Part shown: positions 6,835-15,244 of the stretch, piece by piece
Numbering within the stretch: the stretch's first letter is position 1
How the letters are laid out: the number at the start of each line of letters is the position of its first letter
Source: JAVWHP01 sp036639955
Lineage (GTDB): Bacteria > Bacillota_I > Bacilli_A > Erysipelotrichales > Erysipelotrichaceae
Length of the DNA: 56,338 nt
Reading direction: 5' to 3'
NCBI GenBank assembly: GCA_036639955.1
Contig: JAVWHP010000010.1
Coordinates: 1-56,338 of the forward strand
The notes under the pieces: generated by a model
Told to the model about the DNA's origin: nothing
The model's database searches: none
What the model saw: only the letters and a program-made list of their open reading frames with translations
Program-made: the position numbers and the translations under genes

Positions 6835-9780
6835 ATGAGTTATAAATTAGGATTAGATATCGGTTCAACTACAATTAAAGCAGTTGTACTAGATGATAAC
6901 AATGATATAGTATATAAAAGTTATGAACGTCATATGTCACGTGTACGTGAAATGGCGTTAGATAAAATTGTTGAACTAAGAGAAATATTCGCTAAAAACA
7001 GCATTAAAGTATCTATTACTGGATCTGCTGGTTTAGGTCTAGCGAAAATAGCAGAGATTAGTTTTGTTCAAGAAGTTTTTGCTACGGCTGGAGCAGTGAG
7101 AAAATTTGCTCCAGAAAGTGATGTCGTAATTGAACTTGGAGGAGAAGATGCAAAGATAATCTTCCTAAGAGGAACATTAGAAGAACGAATGAACTCTACT
7201 TGTGCTGGTGGAACAGGAGCCTTCATTGATCAAATGTCATCATTATTAAATTTAAACCCAAATGAATTAGATGCATTATCATTAAAACATACTAAGTTAT
7301 ACCCAATAGCATCACGTTGTGGAGTCTTCGCTAAAACTGATATACAACCATTAATAAACCAAGGAGCAGACAAAGCAAATATAGCTGCTTCTATCTTTCA
7401 AGCCGTTGTTGACCAAACCATTGCTGGCTTGGCACAAGGAAGAGACATTGAAGGAAATGTACTCTTCCTTGGAGGTCCTTTAAGTTTTCTTAAAGGACTA
7501 CAACAAAGGTTTATAGAAACATTAAAATTAGATAAAGATAAGGCTATATTTCCAGATTTAGCTCCATACTATATAGCATTAGGAGCTGCTACTTATGCGA
7601 TTGATACTAAAGAAGAATATAGTTATACAGACTTATTACAAAGATTTACAAAAGTAATTAATACTAAAATTGAGAATAAAGGATTGCCACCATTATTTAT
7701 AAATGAAGAAGCTTATCATTTATTTCAAAATAGACATAGTAAATCAAACGTTAAATATATAAATATAGCAGAGTATATAGGAGAAGCTTACTTAGGTATT
7801 GATGCTGGAAGTACAACTACTAAAATTGTTTTAATGACACCTAATAATGAAATACTATATAGTAATTATTCTAGTAATCAGGGAAGCCCAATTGATGTTA
7901 TAAAAGAACAATTAATTCATATATATAATGAGTGCGGATCTAGTATTAAGATTGCTTCTTGTGCTGTAACTGGTTATGGTGAAGAACTTATGCGTAAAGC
8001 TTTCCATGTTGATTTTGGTGTAGTTGAAACTATAGCTCATTATAGTGCTGCTAAATATTTTAATCCTAAGGTTGATTTTATTATTGATATTGGTGGTCAA
8101 GATATGAAATGTTTTAGAATTAAAGATGAATCAATAGATGATATAATTCTTAATGAAGCTTGTTCTTCTGGATGTGGTTCTTTTATCGAAACTTTTGCTA
8201 AATCCTTAGGATACGATATATCTGAATTTGCTTCCTTAGGTCTAAAGGGTCAATCCCCTGTTGATTTAGGTACTCGTTGCACCGTATTCATGAATTCTAG
8301 TGTTAAGCAAGCTCAAAAGAATGGAGCTAGCATTGAAGATATTTCTGCTGGTTTAGCTACTAGTGTAGTTAAAAATGCATTATATAAAGTTATTAGAATT
8401 AAGGATGTTAATGATCTTGGTAATAACATCGTTGTTCAAGGTGGTACTTTCTTAAATGATACAGTTCTTCGTAGCTTTGAAATAGAGCTCGGTAAAAATG
8501 TTATTCGTCCTTCTATTGCTGGTTTAATGGGTGCCTTCGGTGCTGCAATGTATGCTAAGAAACATAAAGTTCAAGCCTCTACATTATTATCATTAGAAGA
8601 ATTACATGACTTTACTCATTCATCAACAGCTATTAACTGTAAAGGATGTACAAATCACTGTAATTTAACGATTAATAAATTTGTTGATGGAAGTCGTCAT
8701 ATAGCAGGTAATAAATGTGAGAAGCCTACAGGTAAAGAAATTACTACAACTGATTTACCTAATTTATATGAAACTAAATATGAGATGATTTCTAGTTACG
8801 CTAATATTAAAACTGATACAACAGCTAAATTTCCTCTCGGTACTATTGGTATTCCTATGGTACTCAACATGTATGAAAATGTAAGTTTCTGGCATACATT
8901 CCTAACTGAATTAGGCTTTGAAGTAATATATAGTGATCGATCTAATAAACAACTATATCTATTAGGACAACATACTATATCAAGTGATACAATATGTTAT
9001 CCTGCTAAATTAGTACATGGTCATATCCAGTCTTTAATTAATAAGAAGGTTGATCGTATATTCTATCCTTGTTTAACCTATAACTTTGAAGAACATATAA
9101 GTGATAATCACTTTAATTGTCCTGTAGTAGCTTACTATCCAGAAGTTATTAGCGCTAATATGAATTTAGAAGGTATACCATTCTTATATCCATACTTAGC
9201 ATTAGATGACCCTAAAAGATTTAATAAGAAAATGAACCAATACTTAAAATTACAAGGTATTAACATTAACAAACAAAAATTAGAAAGAGCATCAACGAGC
9301 GCATATAGTGCCTTCTCTACCTATAAAGAACAAGTGTTTATAGCTGGAGAAAAAGCCTTAAATTATGCATTAACTAATAACAAAAATGTTATTGTTTTAG
9401 CAGGTCGTCCATATCATATAGATCCTGAAATTAATCATGGAATACATAAACTACTTAACTCTTTAGGCTTTGTAGTTATAAGTGAAGATAGTATTAGACC
9501 TATATTACCTTATGATCGATTAAATGTCTTAAATCAATGGACTTATCATGCTAGAATGTATAATGCTGCTAAATATGTTACTACTCATAGTAATGTAGAA
9601 CTAGTCCAATTAGTTAGTTTTGGTTGTGGAATAGATGCAGTTACAACAGATGAAATTAAATCTATATTACAAGATGCTAATCGTCTTTATACTCAAATAA
9701 AAATAGACGAAATTGATAATCTAGGGGCAATTAAAATAAGAATTAGATCTTTATTAGCTGCTATGGAGGAGAGAAAATAA
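6835..9780 (+). CDS. 2-hydroxyacyl-CoA dehydratase activase, double ASKHA domain plus DUF2229
   Basis: 981 residues starting at MSYKLGLDIG; GGAGG at 6823-6827 fixes this start within the TetR 3' end. Two BcrAD/BadFG-type ATPase domains are present: LGLDIGSTTIKAV near residue 5 with cluster cysteine in CAGGTGAF (C123), and LGIDAGSTTTKIV near residue 319 with CSSGCGSF (C443, C447). A Cys-rich linker (CKGCTNHC, near 602) and a DUF2229-like region follow. Such activators use ATP and a bridging [4Fe-4S] cluster to inject an electron into a dehydratase; the role of the long fused forms is unproven. Third-base usage changes in blocks along the gene, A-ending then T-ending. Confidence 0.88.
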   Translation: MSYKLGLDIGSTTIKAVVLDDNNDIVYKSYERHMSRVREMALDKIVELREIFAKNSIKVSITGSAGLGLAKIAEISFVQEVFATAGAVRKFAPESDVVIELGGEDAKIIFLRGTLEERMNSTCAGGTGAFIDQMSSLLNLNPNELDALSLKHTKLYPIASRCGVFAKTDIQPLINQGADKANIAASIFQAVVDQTIAGLAQGRDIEGNVLFLGGPLSFLKGLQQRFIETLKLDKDKAIFPDLAPYYIALGAATYAIDTKEEYSYTDLLQRFTKVINTKIENKGLPPLFINEEAYHLFQNRHSKSNVKYINIAEYIGEAYLGIDAGSTTTKIVLMTPNNEILYSNYSSNQGSPIDVIKEQLIHIYNECGSSIKIASCAVTGYGEELMRKAFHVDFGVVETIAHYSAAKYFNPKVDFIIDIGGQDMKCFRIKDESIDDIILNEACSSGCGSFIETFAKSLGYDISEFASLGLKGQSPVDLGTRCTVFMNSSVKQAQKNGASIEDISAGLATSVVKNALYKVIRIKDVNDLGNNIVVQGGTFLNDTVLRSFEIELGKNVIRPSIAGLMGAFGAAMYAKKHKVQASTLLSLEELHDFTHSSTAINCKGCTNHCNLTINKFVDGSRHIAGNKCEKPTGKEITTTDLPNLYETKYEMISSYANIKTDTTAKFPLGTIGIPMVLNMYENVSFWHTFLTELGFEVIYSDRSNKQLYLLGQHTISSDTICYPAKLVHGHIQSLINKKVDRIFYPCLTYNFEEHISDNHFNCPVVAYYPEVISANMNLEGIPFLYPYLALDDPKRFNKKMNQYLKLQGININKQKLERASTSAYSAFSTYKEQVFIAGEKALNYALTNNKNVIVLAGRPYHIDPEINHGIHKLLNSLGFVVISEDSIRPILPYDRLNVLNQWTYHARMYNAAKYVTTHSNVELVQLVSFGCGIDAVTTDEIKSILQDANRLYTQIKIDEIDNLGAIKIRIRSLLAAMEERK

Positions 9781-9781
9781 T

Positions 9782-11038
9782 ATGAATGAATATCCAAAAT
9801 TTACACCTGAAATGAAAAAAACTCATACTATTTTAATTCCTAGTATGTTGCCTATTCATTTTAAAATGGTATATGATATCCTTATATCAGAAGGTTATAA
9901 GGTAGAGTTATTGAAGAGTGATGGACAATCAATTATTGATGAGGGTCTTAAGAATGTTCATAATGATACTTGTTATCCTGCTTTATTAGTAATTGGTCAA
10001 ATGATTGATGCTTTAAAGAGTGGTAATTATGATCCTAATACTACTGCTTTATTTATTACTCAAACTGGAGGTGGTTGTCGTGCTTCCAATTATATATATT
10101 TATTGCGTAAGGCTTTAAAGCAGAGTAGTTTTTCTCAGGTTCCTGTTATTTCAATTAACTTTTCTGGTTTAGAAAAGAATCCTGGTTTTAAGTTAACTAC
10201 TAAAATGATTATTAAGATTATATTTGCAATGATTTATGGTGATATGTTAATGTGGATTAGTAACCAGGTTATGCCTTATGAATTACATGAAGGTGATACT
10301 GAAGCGATTATCAATATTTGGTGTGAGGAGCTTTGTGAACAATTCCATAGTCCTAAATTCCTAAGGGTAACGCATAACTATCGTGAACTTTTACATGATT
10401 TTGCTGAAATTAGTGTTAGTACTGAGCCTAAGATTCGAGTTGGAATCGTAGGTGAAATTTACATGAAGTATGCACCGCTTGGTAATAATAATCTCGAAAA
10501 GTTTTTAATGAGTGAGGGGGCTGAACCGGTTTTATCGCCTGTTCTTGATTTCTTCTTGTATTGTTTACGTAATTCTACGATTGATAATAAGCTTTATGGT
10601 ATTAATGCTAAAGGTCAACTTTCTTGTAAAATTGGTATTAGTTATATAGAGCGCATGCAGGGTAAGATGAAGCGTGCTATTGATACTCAAGGTCGTTTTA
10701 AATCTCCTACTCCTTTTTCAATAATGGAAGATCTTGGTAAGCCTTATATCTCTAAGGGTGTTAAGATGGGTGAAGGCTGGTTATTAACTAGTGAAATGAT
10801 AGAACTACTTGAAAGTGGTGTTGATAATATTGTTTGTACACAGCCATTTGGTTGTTTACCTAATCATATTATTGCTAAGGGTATGATGCGCAAGATTAAG
10901 GCTAGTTATCCTAAGGCTAATATTGTTGCTGTTGATTATGATCCTAGTGCTTCTCCGATTAATCAGGAGAATAGATTAAAGTTAATGCTTAGTAATGCTA
11001 AGCTTTCTAAAAAGTTCATGAAAGAAGATACTAAATAG
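9782..11038 (+). CDS. 2-hydroxyacyl-CoA dehydratase (HgdB)-like protein, partner of the activase
   Basis: 418 residues. Its own ribosome binding site GGAGGAGAG lies in the end of the activase gene; one base separates stop and start, in a different frame. Conserved cysteines (NDTCYP near 62, GGGCRASNY near 97, CTQPFGC near 345-350) and overall pattern fit the PF06050 dehydratase-like C-terminal module. In many bacteria this module is fused to the activase in one protein of about 1,400 residues; the two ORFs here sum to 1,399. The pair should work as one complex. Substrate unknown. Ends in a strong terminator that includes its last codons. Confidence 0.82.
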   Translation: MNEYPKFTPEMKKTHTILIPSMLPIHFKMVYDILISEGYKVELLKSDGQSIIDEGLKNVHNDTCYPALLVIGQMIDALKSGNYDPNTTALFITQTGGGCRASNYIYLLRKALKQSSFSQVPVISINFSGLEKNPGFKLTTKMIIKIIFAMIYGDMLMWISNQVMPYELHEGDTEAIINIWCEELCEQFHSPKFLRVTHNYRELLHDFAEISVSTEPKIRVGIVGEIYMKYAPLGNNNLEKFLMSEGAEPVLSPVLDFFLYCLRNSTIDNKLYGINAKGQLSCKIGISYIERMQGKMKRAIDTQGRFKSPTPFSIMEDLGKPYISKGVKMGEGWLLTSEMIELLESGVDNIVCTQPFGCLPNHIIAKGMMRKIKASYPKANIVAVDYDPSASPINQENRLKLMLSNAKLSKKFMKEDTK

Positions 11039-11050
11039 TATCTTCTTTTT
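11021..11050 (+). terminator. Terminator of the TetR-activase operon
   Basis: AAAGAAGATACT (11021-11032) pairs with AGTATCTTCTTT (11037-11048), followed by T residues; the stop codon is in the loop region. Confidence 0.85.
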
Positions 11051-11097
11051 ATATGTTGTATGTTATATGTTATATCCTATGCGCTTCAGGCGCTTAG

Positions 11098-11496
11098 TTA
11101 TATACTTTCTAAGTCTGCGTCTTCTATTGTTGTTAGATCTATAGATTTTAAATATTCTTTTAACAGTATTTCTATTGGTTGATATATTTTGATATTGAGG
11201 TATTGTTCATGATGATTATTTGGTTGAATATTAGCTAGTTGTAGTGGACCGTCTACGGCAAGTGTTATGTCATATATACTTATTTCTGAAGGGTTTTTAG
11301 CTAAGATATAGCCTCCATTATTACCAATACTACTAGTTATAAGTTTAGATGCTTTAAGTTTAGAGAAGATGTTTTCTAGATATCGTGCCGATATATCTTG
11401 GTCTAGTGCTATATCTTTAATAGCTATTGGGTTACTACTAGTAGATATCATTAATAGTGCTCTAGTAGCATATCTTGTTTTAGTTGATAGTTTCAT
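11098..11496 (-). CDS. Rrf2-family regulator lacking Fe-S cysteines
   Basis: 132 residues starting MKLSTKTRYATRALLM; an upstream GTGATAAAA-ATG reading with GGTGA spacing supports this start over one four codons earlier. The winged-helix region (IKDIALDQDISARYLENIFSKLK, GNNGGYILAK) is typical of Rrf2. It has none of the three clustered cysteines found in its tandem paralogue. It overlaps the end of that paralogue by 17 bp, so the two are translationally coupled. CymR-like control of cysteine synthesis is plausible given divergent cysK. Confidence 0.85.
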   Translation of the reverse strand: MKLSTKTRYATRALLMISTSSNPIAIKDIALDQDISARYLENIFSKLKASKLITSSIGNNGGYILAKNPSEISIYDITLAVDGPLQLANIQPNNHHEQYLNIKIYQPIEILLKEYLKSIDLTTIEDADLESI

Positions 11497-11905
11497 TTTT
11501 ATCACCATAATCCTTTACTAGTTGTTCTAACGATAAAGATTTCATTAGACTAATCATTCTATTATGCATAGCATTCCATATTGGTTTAGTTCTACATACT
11601 TGTGCTCTAGAGCACTCAATTTCATTTAAGCACTTCACAGGCTCCATAGTTCCTTCTAAGGAGCACAGAATTTCATAAACACTGATACTGCTTAGTGGCT
11701 TAGCAAAGCTATAGCCACCAGCAGCACCACGTTTACTCGTGATAATATTATCTCTTTTTAAACTATAAAAAATCTGTTCTAAATATTTAGGACTAATATT
11801 ACTAAGCATCGCTAGCTCATTAATTGACACTAATTTATTAGGATAAATTAGTGCCATATTAAAGAGAGCTAGCATTGCGTTAGTACCTTTAGTTGATAGT
11901 TTCAT
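11480..11905 (-). CDS. Rrf2-family regulator with IscR-type C-x5-C-x5-C cluster motif
   Basis: 141 residues beginning MKLSTKGTNAMLAL. The DNA-binding half has SPKYLEQIFYSLK and GAAGGYSFAK. Residues 93-107 read CLNEIECSRAQVC, the same C-x5-C-x5-C spacing as the [2Fe-2S] ligands of IscR, so it may sense iron-sulfur status, cysteine supply or oxidants. It is first in a two-gene operon with a cysteine-free Rrf2 paralogue and divergent from cysK, with two identical-geometry dyads between. Ribosome binding site AGAGGTGAT. Confidence 0.88.
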   Translation of the reverse strand: MKLSTKGTNAMLALFNMALIYPNKLVSINELAMLSNISPKYLEQIFYSLKRDNIITSKRGAAGGYSFAKPLSSISVYEILCSLEGTMEPVKCLNEIECSRAQVCRTKPIWNAMHNRMISLMKSLSLEQLVKDYGDKNETIN

Positions 11906-11940
11906 AGGATCACCTCTATAGTAGTTTAACTTATTTTGTG

Positions 11941-11989
11941 ACTAAAATCAATAATTCCTAGTGAAATTGTAGGAATTATTGATTTTAGT
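11941..11989. promoter_or_regulatory. Operator/hairpin 1 upstream of cysK
   Basis: A perfect 20-bp inverted repeat (11941-11960 with 11970-11989) around a 9-nt centre. Its inner part, TAATTCCTA-N9-TAGGAATTA, is repeated at 12016. It lies between the Rrf2 operon and the cysK -35. Confidence 0.75.
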
Positions 11990-11990
11990 G

Positions 11991-12019
11991 TTGACATTCA
12001 TATATTGATGCTTTATAAT
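11991..12019 (+). promoter_or_regulatory. Consensus sigma-A promoter of cysK
   Basis: TTGACA (11991-11996) and TATAAT (12014-12019) with a 17-bp spacer, a perfect consensus promoter. Such strength implies it is normally held down by a repressor. Confidence 0.85.
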
Positions 12020-12042
12020 TCCTAGTATTCCAGTAGGAATTA
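12016..12042. promoter_or_regulatory. Operator 2 overlapping the cysK -10
   Basis: TAATTCCTA (12016-12024), 9-nt centre, TAGGAATTA (12034-12042): same arms and spacing as the core of operator 1, covering the -10 and start point, as expected for Rrf2-type repression. Confidence 0.75.
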
Positions 12043-12061
12043 AGAAAGTTGAGGATTTACT

Positions 12062-13000
12062 ATGACAAAAATTTATAACAATATTTTAGAAACTATCGGA
12101 AATACTCCTCTAGTACGTTTAAATAATATAACTACTAATGAATACAACAATACAGTTTTAGCAAAAGTAGAAAGTTTTAACCCTAGTGGTAGCGTTAAAG
12201 ATAGAGCTGCTTATCAAATGATAATAGATGCTCAAAAAGCAGGAAGAATAAATGCCGAAACAACATTAATAGAAGCAACTAGTGGTAACCTTGGTATTGC
12301 TTTAGCCCTTATTAGTTCAGTACTAAAATATAAACTAGTGCTATTTATGCCAGATACAATGAGTATTGAAAGACGTAAACTATTAAAGGGCTATGGCGCA
12401 ATACTTAAACTTACACCCGGAGCATCCGGAATGAAAGGAGCTATTGAAGCTGCTAATGAATTTGCAGCTACTATACCAAATTCATTAGTTCTTCATCAAT
12501 TCAAAAATAGCTCCAACCCTAATGCACATTCCCTTAATACTGCTAAAGAAATCCTTCAAGCAACCAATAACAACATCGACATATTCATAGCCGGTATCGG
12601 AACAGGAGGTACCATTACCGGCGTAGCAAAGGTTCTTAAATCCTTTAATCCTAACATTAAAATTATCGGAGTAGAACCAGCAACATCGCCAGTAATATCA
12701 CAAGGTATTAAAGGTAAGCATAAGATTCAAGGCATCGGAGCAGGCTTTTTACCCGATATTCTAGAAACTAACTTGGTAGATGAATATGTACTAGTAGAAG
12801 ATGATACAGCTATAAGTACGGCAAAAGATTTAGCATTAAAAGAAGGAATTATGGCTGGAATATCGAGTGGAGCCGCAGTCTATGCAGCAAAACTAATAGC
12901 TAATACAAAAAAATACAATAAAAAAAATATAGTAGTACTACTACCAGATACAGGAGAACGATATCTATCTACCGACCTTTTTAAAGAATATAATGACTAA
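12062..13000 (+). CDS. cysK: Cysteine synthase (O-acetylserine sulfhydrylase)
   Basis: 312-residue PLP enzyme joining sulfide with O-acetylserine to make cysteine. The PLP lysine is in NPSGSVKDRAA (residues 40-50), with TSGNLGIALA and the phosphate loop GIGTGGTITGVAK. Full length for CysK and without the C-terminal CBS part of cystathionine synthases. Driven by a consensus promoter overlapped by an Rrf2-type operator; ribosome binding site TTGAGGA. Its 3' end overlaps the convergent PAP2 gene by 36 bp. Confidence 0.93.
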   Translation: MTKIYNNILETIGNTPLVRLNNITTNEYNNTVLAKVESFNPSGSVKDRAAYQMIIDAQKAGRINAETTLIEATSGNLGIALALISSVLKYKLVLFMPDTMSIERRKLLKGYGAILKLTPGASGMKGAIEAANEFAATIPNSLVLHQFKNSSNPNAHSLNTAKEILQATNNNIDIFIAGIGTGGTITGVAKVLKSFNPNIKIIGVEPATSPVISQGIKGKHKIQGIGAGFLPDILETNLVDEYVLVEDDTAISTAKDLALKEGIMAGISSGAAVYAAKLIANTKKYNKKNIVVLLPDTGERYLSTDLFKEYND

Positions 13001-13462
13001 TGTAACTCCAAGCAAACCTCCAATAATAACATCACTAGGATAATGAACACCCAAATAGACACGTGAGATAGCAATTAAACAAGCCAACAAATAAGCACCT
13101 ATCCCCAATCTTTTATTATAATAATAAATAATTGTTGCAGCTGCAAAACTAGTTAACGAATGACCACTAGGCATCGAAAAAGAACTAGGACAGACAATTA
13201 AACTATCATTTAAAACACAAGGACGTTCACGAGAAAATATAACTTTAATAATACTATTATTTAGCAAAGATAAAACTAAAGTAGAAGAAATTAAAAGGAT
13301 ACCCATCTTACGACAAGCAATAAAAAATAAAGAAATGAAACCAATGAAAATCCAAATATTAAGATAATCTCCTAAATGAGTTATAAAAGTAAAGAAGATA
13401 GTAAGTGGAACACAAATTATATTACTAATGATATTGATAATTAATTGATCGATAACTAACAT
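12965..13462 (-). CDS. PAP2-family membrane phosphatase
   Basis: 165 residues, about five membrane segments. The three PAP2 signature pieces are present: KVIFSRERP (KxxxxxxRP), PSGHSLTSF and SRVYLGVHYPSDVIIG. Likely hydrolyses a lipid phosphate such as undecaprenyl pyrophosphate or phosphatidic acid on the outer face of the membrane. Ribosome binding site AGGAGGT. The last 12 codons overlap the end of cysK on the other strand, a compact convergent junction with no separate terminator. Confidence 0.88.
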   Translation of the reverse strand: MLVIDQLIINIISNIICVPLTIFFTFITHLGDYLNIWIFIGFISLFFIACRKMGILLISSTLVLSLLNNSIIKVIFSRERPCVLNDSLIVCPSSFSMPSGHSLTSFAAATIIYYYNKRLGIGAYLLACLIAISRVYLGVHYPSDVIIGGLLGVTLVIIFFKKVGR

Positions 13463-13501
13463 GATATACCTCCTATAAAAGAATGCTAATCTTAGTATAA
13501 C

Positions 13502-13533
13502 AAAAAATAACGAATATAATCGTTATTTTTTTG
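13502..13533 (-). terminator. Terminator of the ABC importer operon
   Basis: AAAAATAACGA and TCGTTATTTTT form a stem around a short AT loop immediately after the ATPase stop codon; T-runs on both strands. Confidence 0.75.
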
Positions 13534-13534
13534 T

Positions 13535-14335
13535 TTAGTTGAAAGCTAATCCATCTCCAATATCATCTAATACATTAAGATGATTAAATTTATCAATAAG
13601 TTTTTCAACTGTAAGATTTTGTTTTTCTTCACCCTTAATATCAAAAATTATTTTACCCTTATGGAACATTAATAATCTATTACCATAAGATATAGCATGT
13701 TTTAAATTATGTGTAATCATAATTGTAGTAATTTCTTTTTCTTTAACTATTTTATCGGTTAAATTAATAATTAAATCACTAGTCTTAGGATCTAGAGCCG
13801 CTGTATGTTCATCTAATAAAAGTAAATCAGGTTTAATCATTGTAGCCATTAATAATGATAATGACTGTCTTTGTCCCCCTGATAAACTACCTACTTTTAT
13901 ATCAAGTTTATTTTCTAAATTTAATTCCATTCCTGCTAGCTCTTCTTGAAATCTACCAGTTAATGATTTATCTACACCTTTAGTTAAGTTATAAGATTTA
14001 CCTTTATTAAAAGCCATAGACATATTTTCTAATATAGATAAAGAAGGAGCAGTCCCCTTCATAGGATCCTGGAATACACGCCCTACAAACTGAGATCTCT
14101 TGTGTTCTGGTAAACGAGAAATATCTTTACCATTAAATTCTATCTTACCTTTATCTTGAATAATACTTCCAGATACTATATTAAAGAAAGTTGATTTACC
14201 ACTACCATTAGAACCAATAATAGTTACAAATTCCCCTTTTTCTATTTCTACATTTAATCCTTCAAATAGAACTACTTCATTAGCAAGACCTTGATTAAAT
14301 GTTTTATGAATATTTTCTAATTTAAGAATTGCCAT
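13535..14335 (-). CDS. ABC transporter ATP-binding protein of a PF04392-type importer
   Basis: 266 residues starting MAILKLENIHKTF; AGAGGT seven bases upstream supports this start over one seven codons earlier. Walker A GSNGSGKST, signature LSGGQRQSL, Walker B LLLLDEHTAALD and the His switch are all present. It overlaps the permease gene by 14 bp and is the last gene of the binding protein-permease-ATPase operon. With its partners it resembles the TrpXYZ-like importers (tryptophan/tyrosine or related small molecules), but the substrate cannot be read from sequence. Confidence 0.9.
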   Translation of the reverse strand: MAILKLENIHKTFNQGLANEVVLFEGLNVEIEKGEFVTIIGSNGSGKSTFFNIVSGSIIQDKGKIEFNGKDISRLPEHKRSQFVGRVFQDPMKGTAPSLSILENMSMAFNKGKSYNLTKGVDKSLTGRFQEELAGMELNLENKLDIKVGSLSGGQRQSLSLLMATMIKPDLLLLDEHTAALDPKTSDLIINLTDKIVKEKEITTIMITHNLKHAISYGNRLLMFHKGKIIFDIKGEEKQNLTVEKLIDKFNHLNVLDDIGDGLAFN

Positions 14336-15236
14336 TTGAATTACCTCTACTTCCAAAATTAATAAATTTTTGCTTTAATGAATTATTAGTAACTACTAAT
14401 ACAATGATAAATAGTATTACCATCATTAAATTTAAATTACTTGGATTTAATCCCATATTTAAGGCAGCTGCAATTGCACATCTATATCCAATTGCTCCAA
14501 CAACTACTGCAGTAGTTGCTCCTACAAATTTTACTTTCTTAAATACAGACAATCCTATAATAACTGATGCTAAACCTATAACTACAATCCCTTTTGATAT
14601 ATTAATATCAAAGTATCTTAGGAATTGGCATACTACCGCTCCTGATAAAGCAGCATATGCATTAGATAATGCTAATCCAGCTATTTTAACTTTACCAATA
14701 TCTATTCCAAGTGTAGATACTAGTTGTGGATTATCTCCTGTTATTCTCATTAGGAATCCATATTTAGTTTTTAAGAACCAATCTAATAATAGTTTCATTG
14801 CTATTACTAGAACTAGTAGTATACCTATTGTAAATAATGAGTTAAATGTTGGGTTTGAACTAAATCTTTTACCATAAGTAAAGATTGTCTCAAATTGGAA
14901 GAAATTAATATTAGCTTTATAGCCAGTAACCATTAAATTAACCGAATACATTCCTGTCATTACTAATATACCACTAAGTAATGATGATATATTAAATTTA
15001 ACATGTAGTATTCCTGTTGCTAATCCCACTAGACTTCCTAATACAAAGGCTACTGGTAGTGATAGGAATGGATTCATTCCATTAGTTATACATACAGCAC
15101 ATATAGCTGCTCCGAATGGAAAACTTCCCTCTACTGTTAGATCCGCATAATCTAACACTTGATAGGTGATATAAACACCAATTGCTAATAAACCATAGGC
15201 TAATCCTTGTGCTATTACATCAAAAATAAATGACAT
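14322..15236 (-). CDS. ABC transporter permease (BPD_transp_2 type)
   Basis: 304 residues with eight to nine hydrophobic segments. The N-terminus (GLAYGLLAIGVYITYQVLDYADLTVEGSF is recognisable as two shorter motifs, LAIGVYITY and DLTVEGSF) is typical of permeases paired with PF04392 binding proteins. It lies 8 bp after the binding-protein gene and overlaps the ATPase gene by 14 bp, so the three are cotranslated. Ribosome binding site AGGAAT is weak, consistent with coupling. Confidence 0.88.
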   Translation of the reverse strand: MSFIFDVIAQGLAYGLLAIGVYITYQVLDYADLTVEGSFPFGAAICAVCITNGMNPFLSLPVAFVLGSLVGLATGILHVKFNISSLLSGILVMTGMYSVNLMVTGYKANINFFQFETIFTYGKRFSSNPTFNSLFTIGILLVLVIAMKLLLDWFLKTKYGFLMRITGDNPQLVSTLGIDIGKVKIAGLALSNAYAALSGAVVCQFLRYFDINISKGIVVIGLASVIIGLSVFKKVKFVGATTAVVVGAIGYRCAIAAALNMGLNPSNLNLMMVILFIIVLVVTNNSLKQKFINFGSRGNSNGNS

Positions 15237-15244
15237 TTTAATTC

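Noticed and set aside
14329..14877. 182-codon plus-strand ORF antisense to the ABC permease
   Set aside because: Mirror of a hydrophobic coding region; no ribosome binding site, promoter or recognisable domain.
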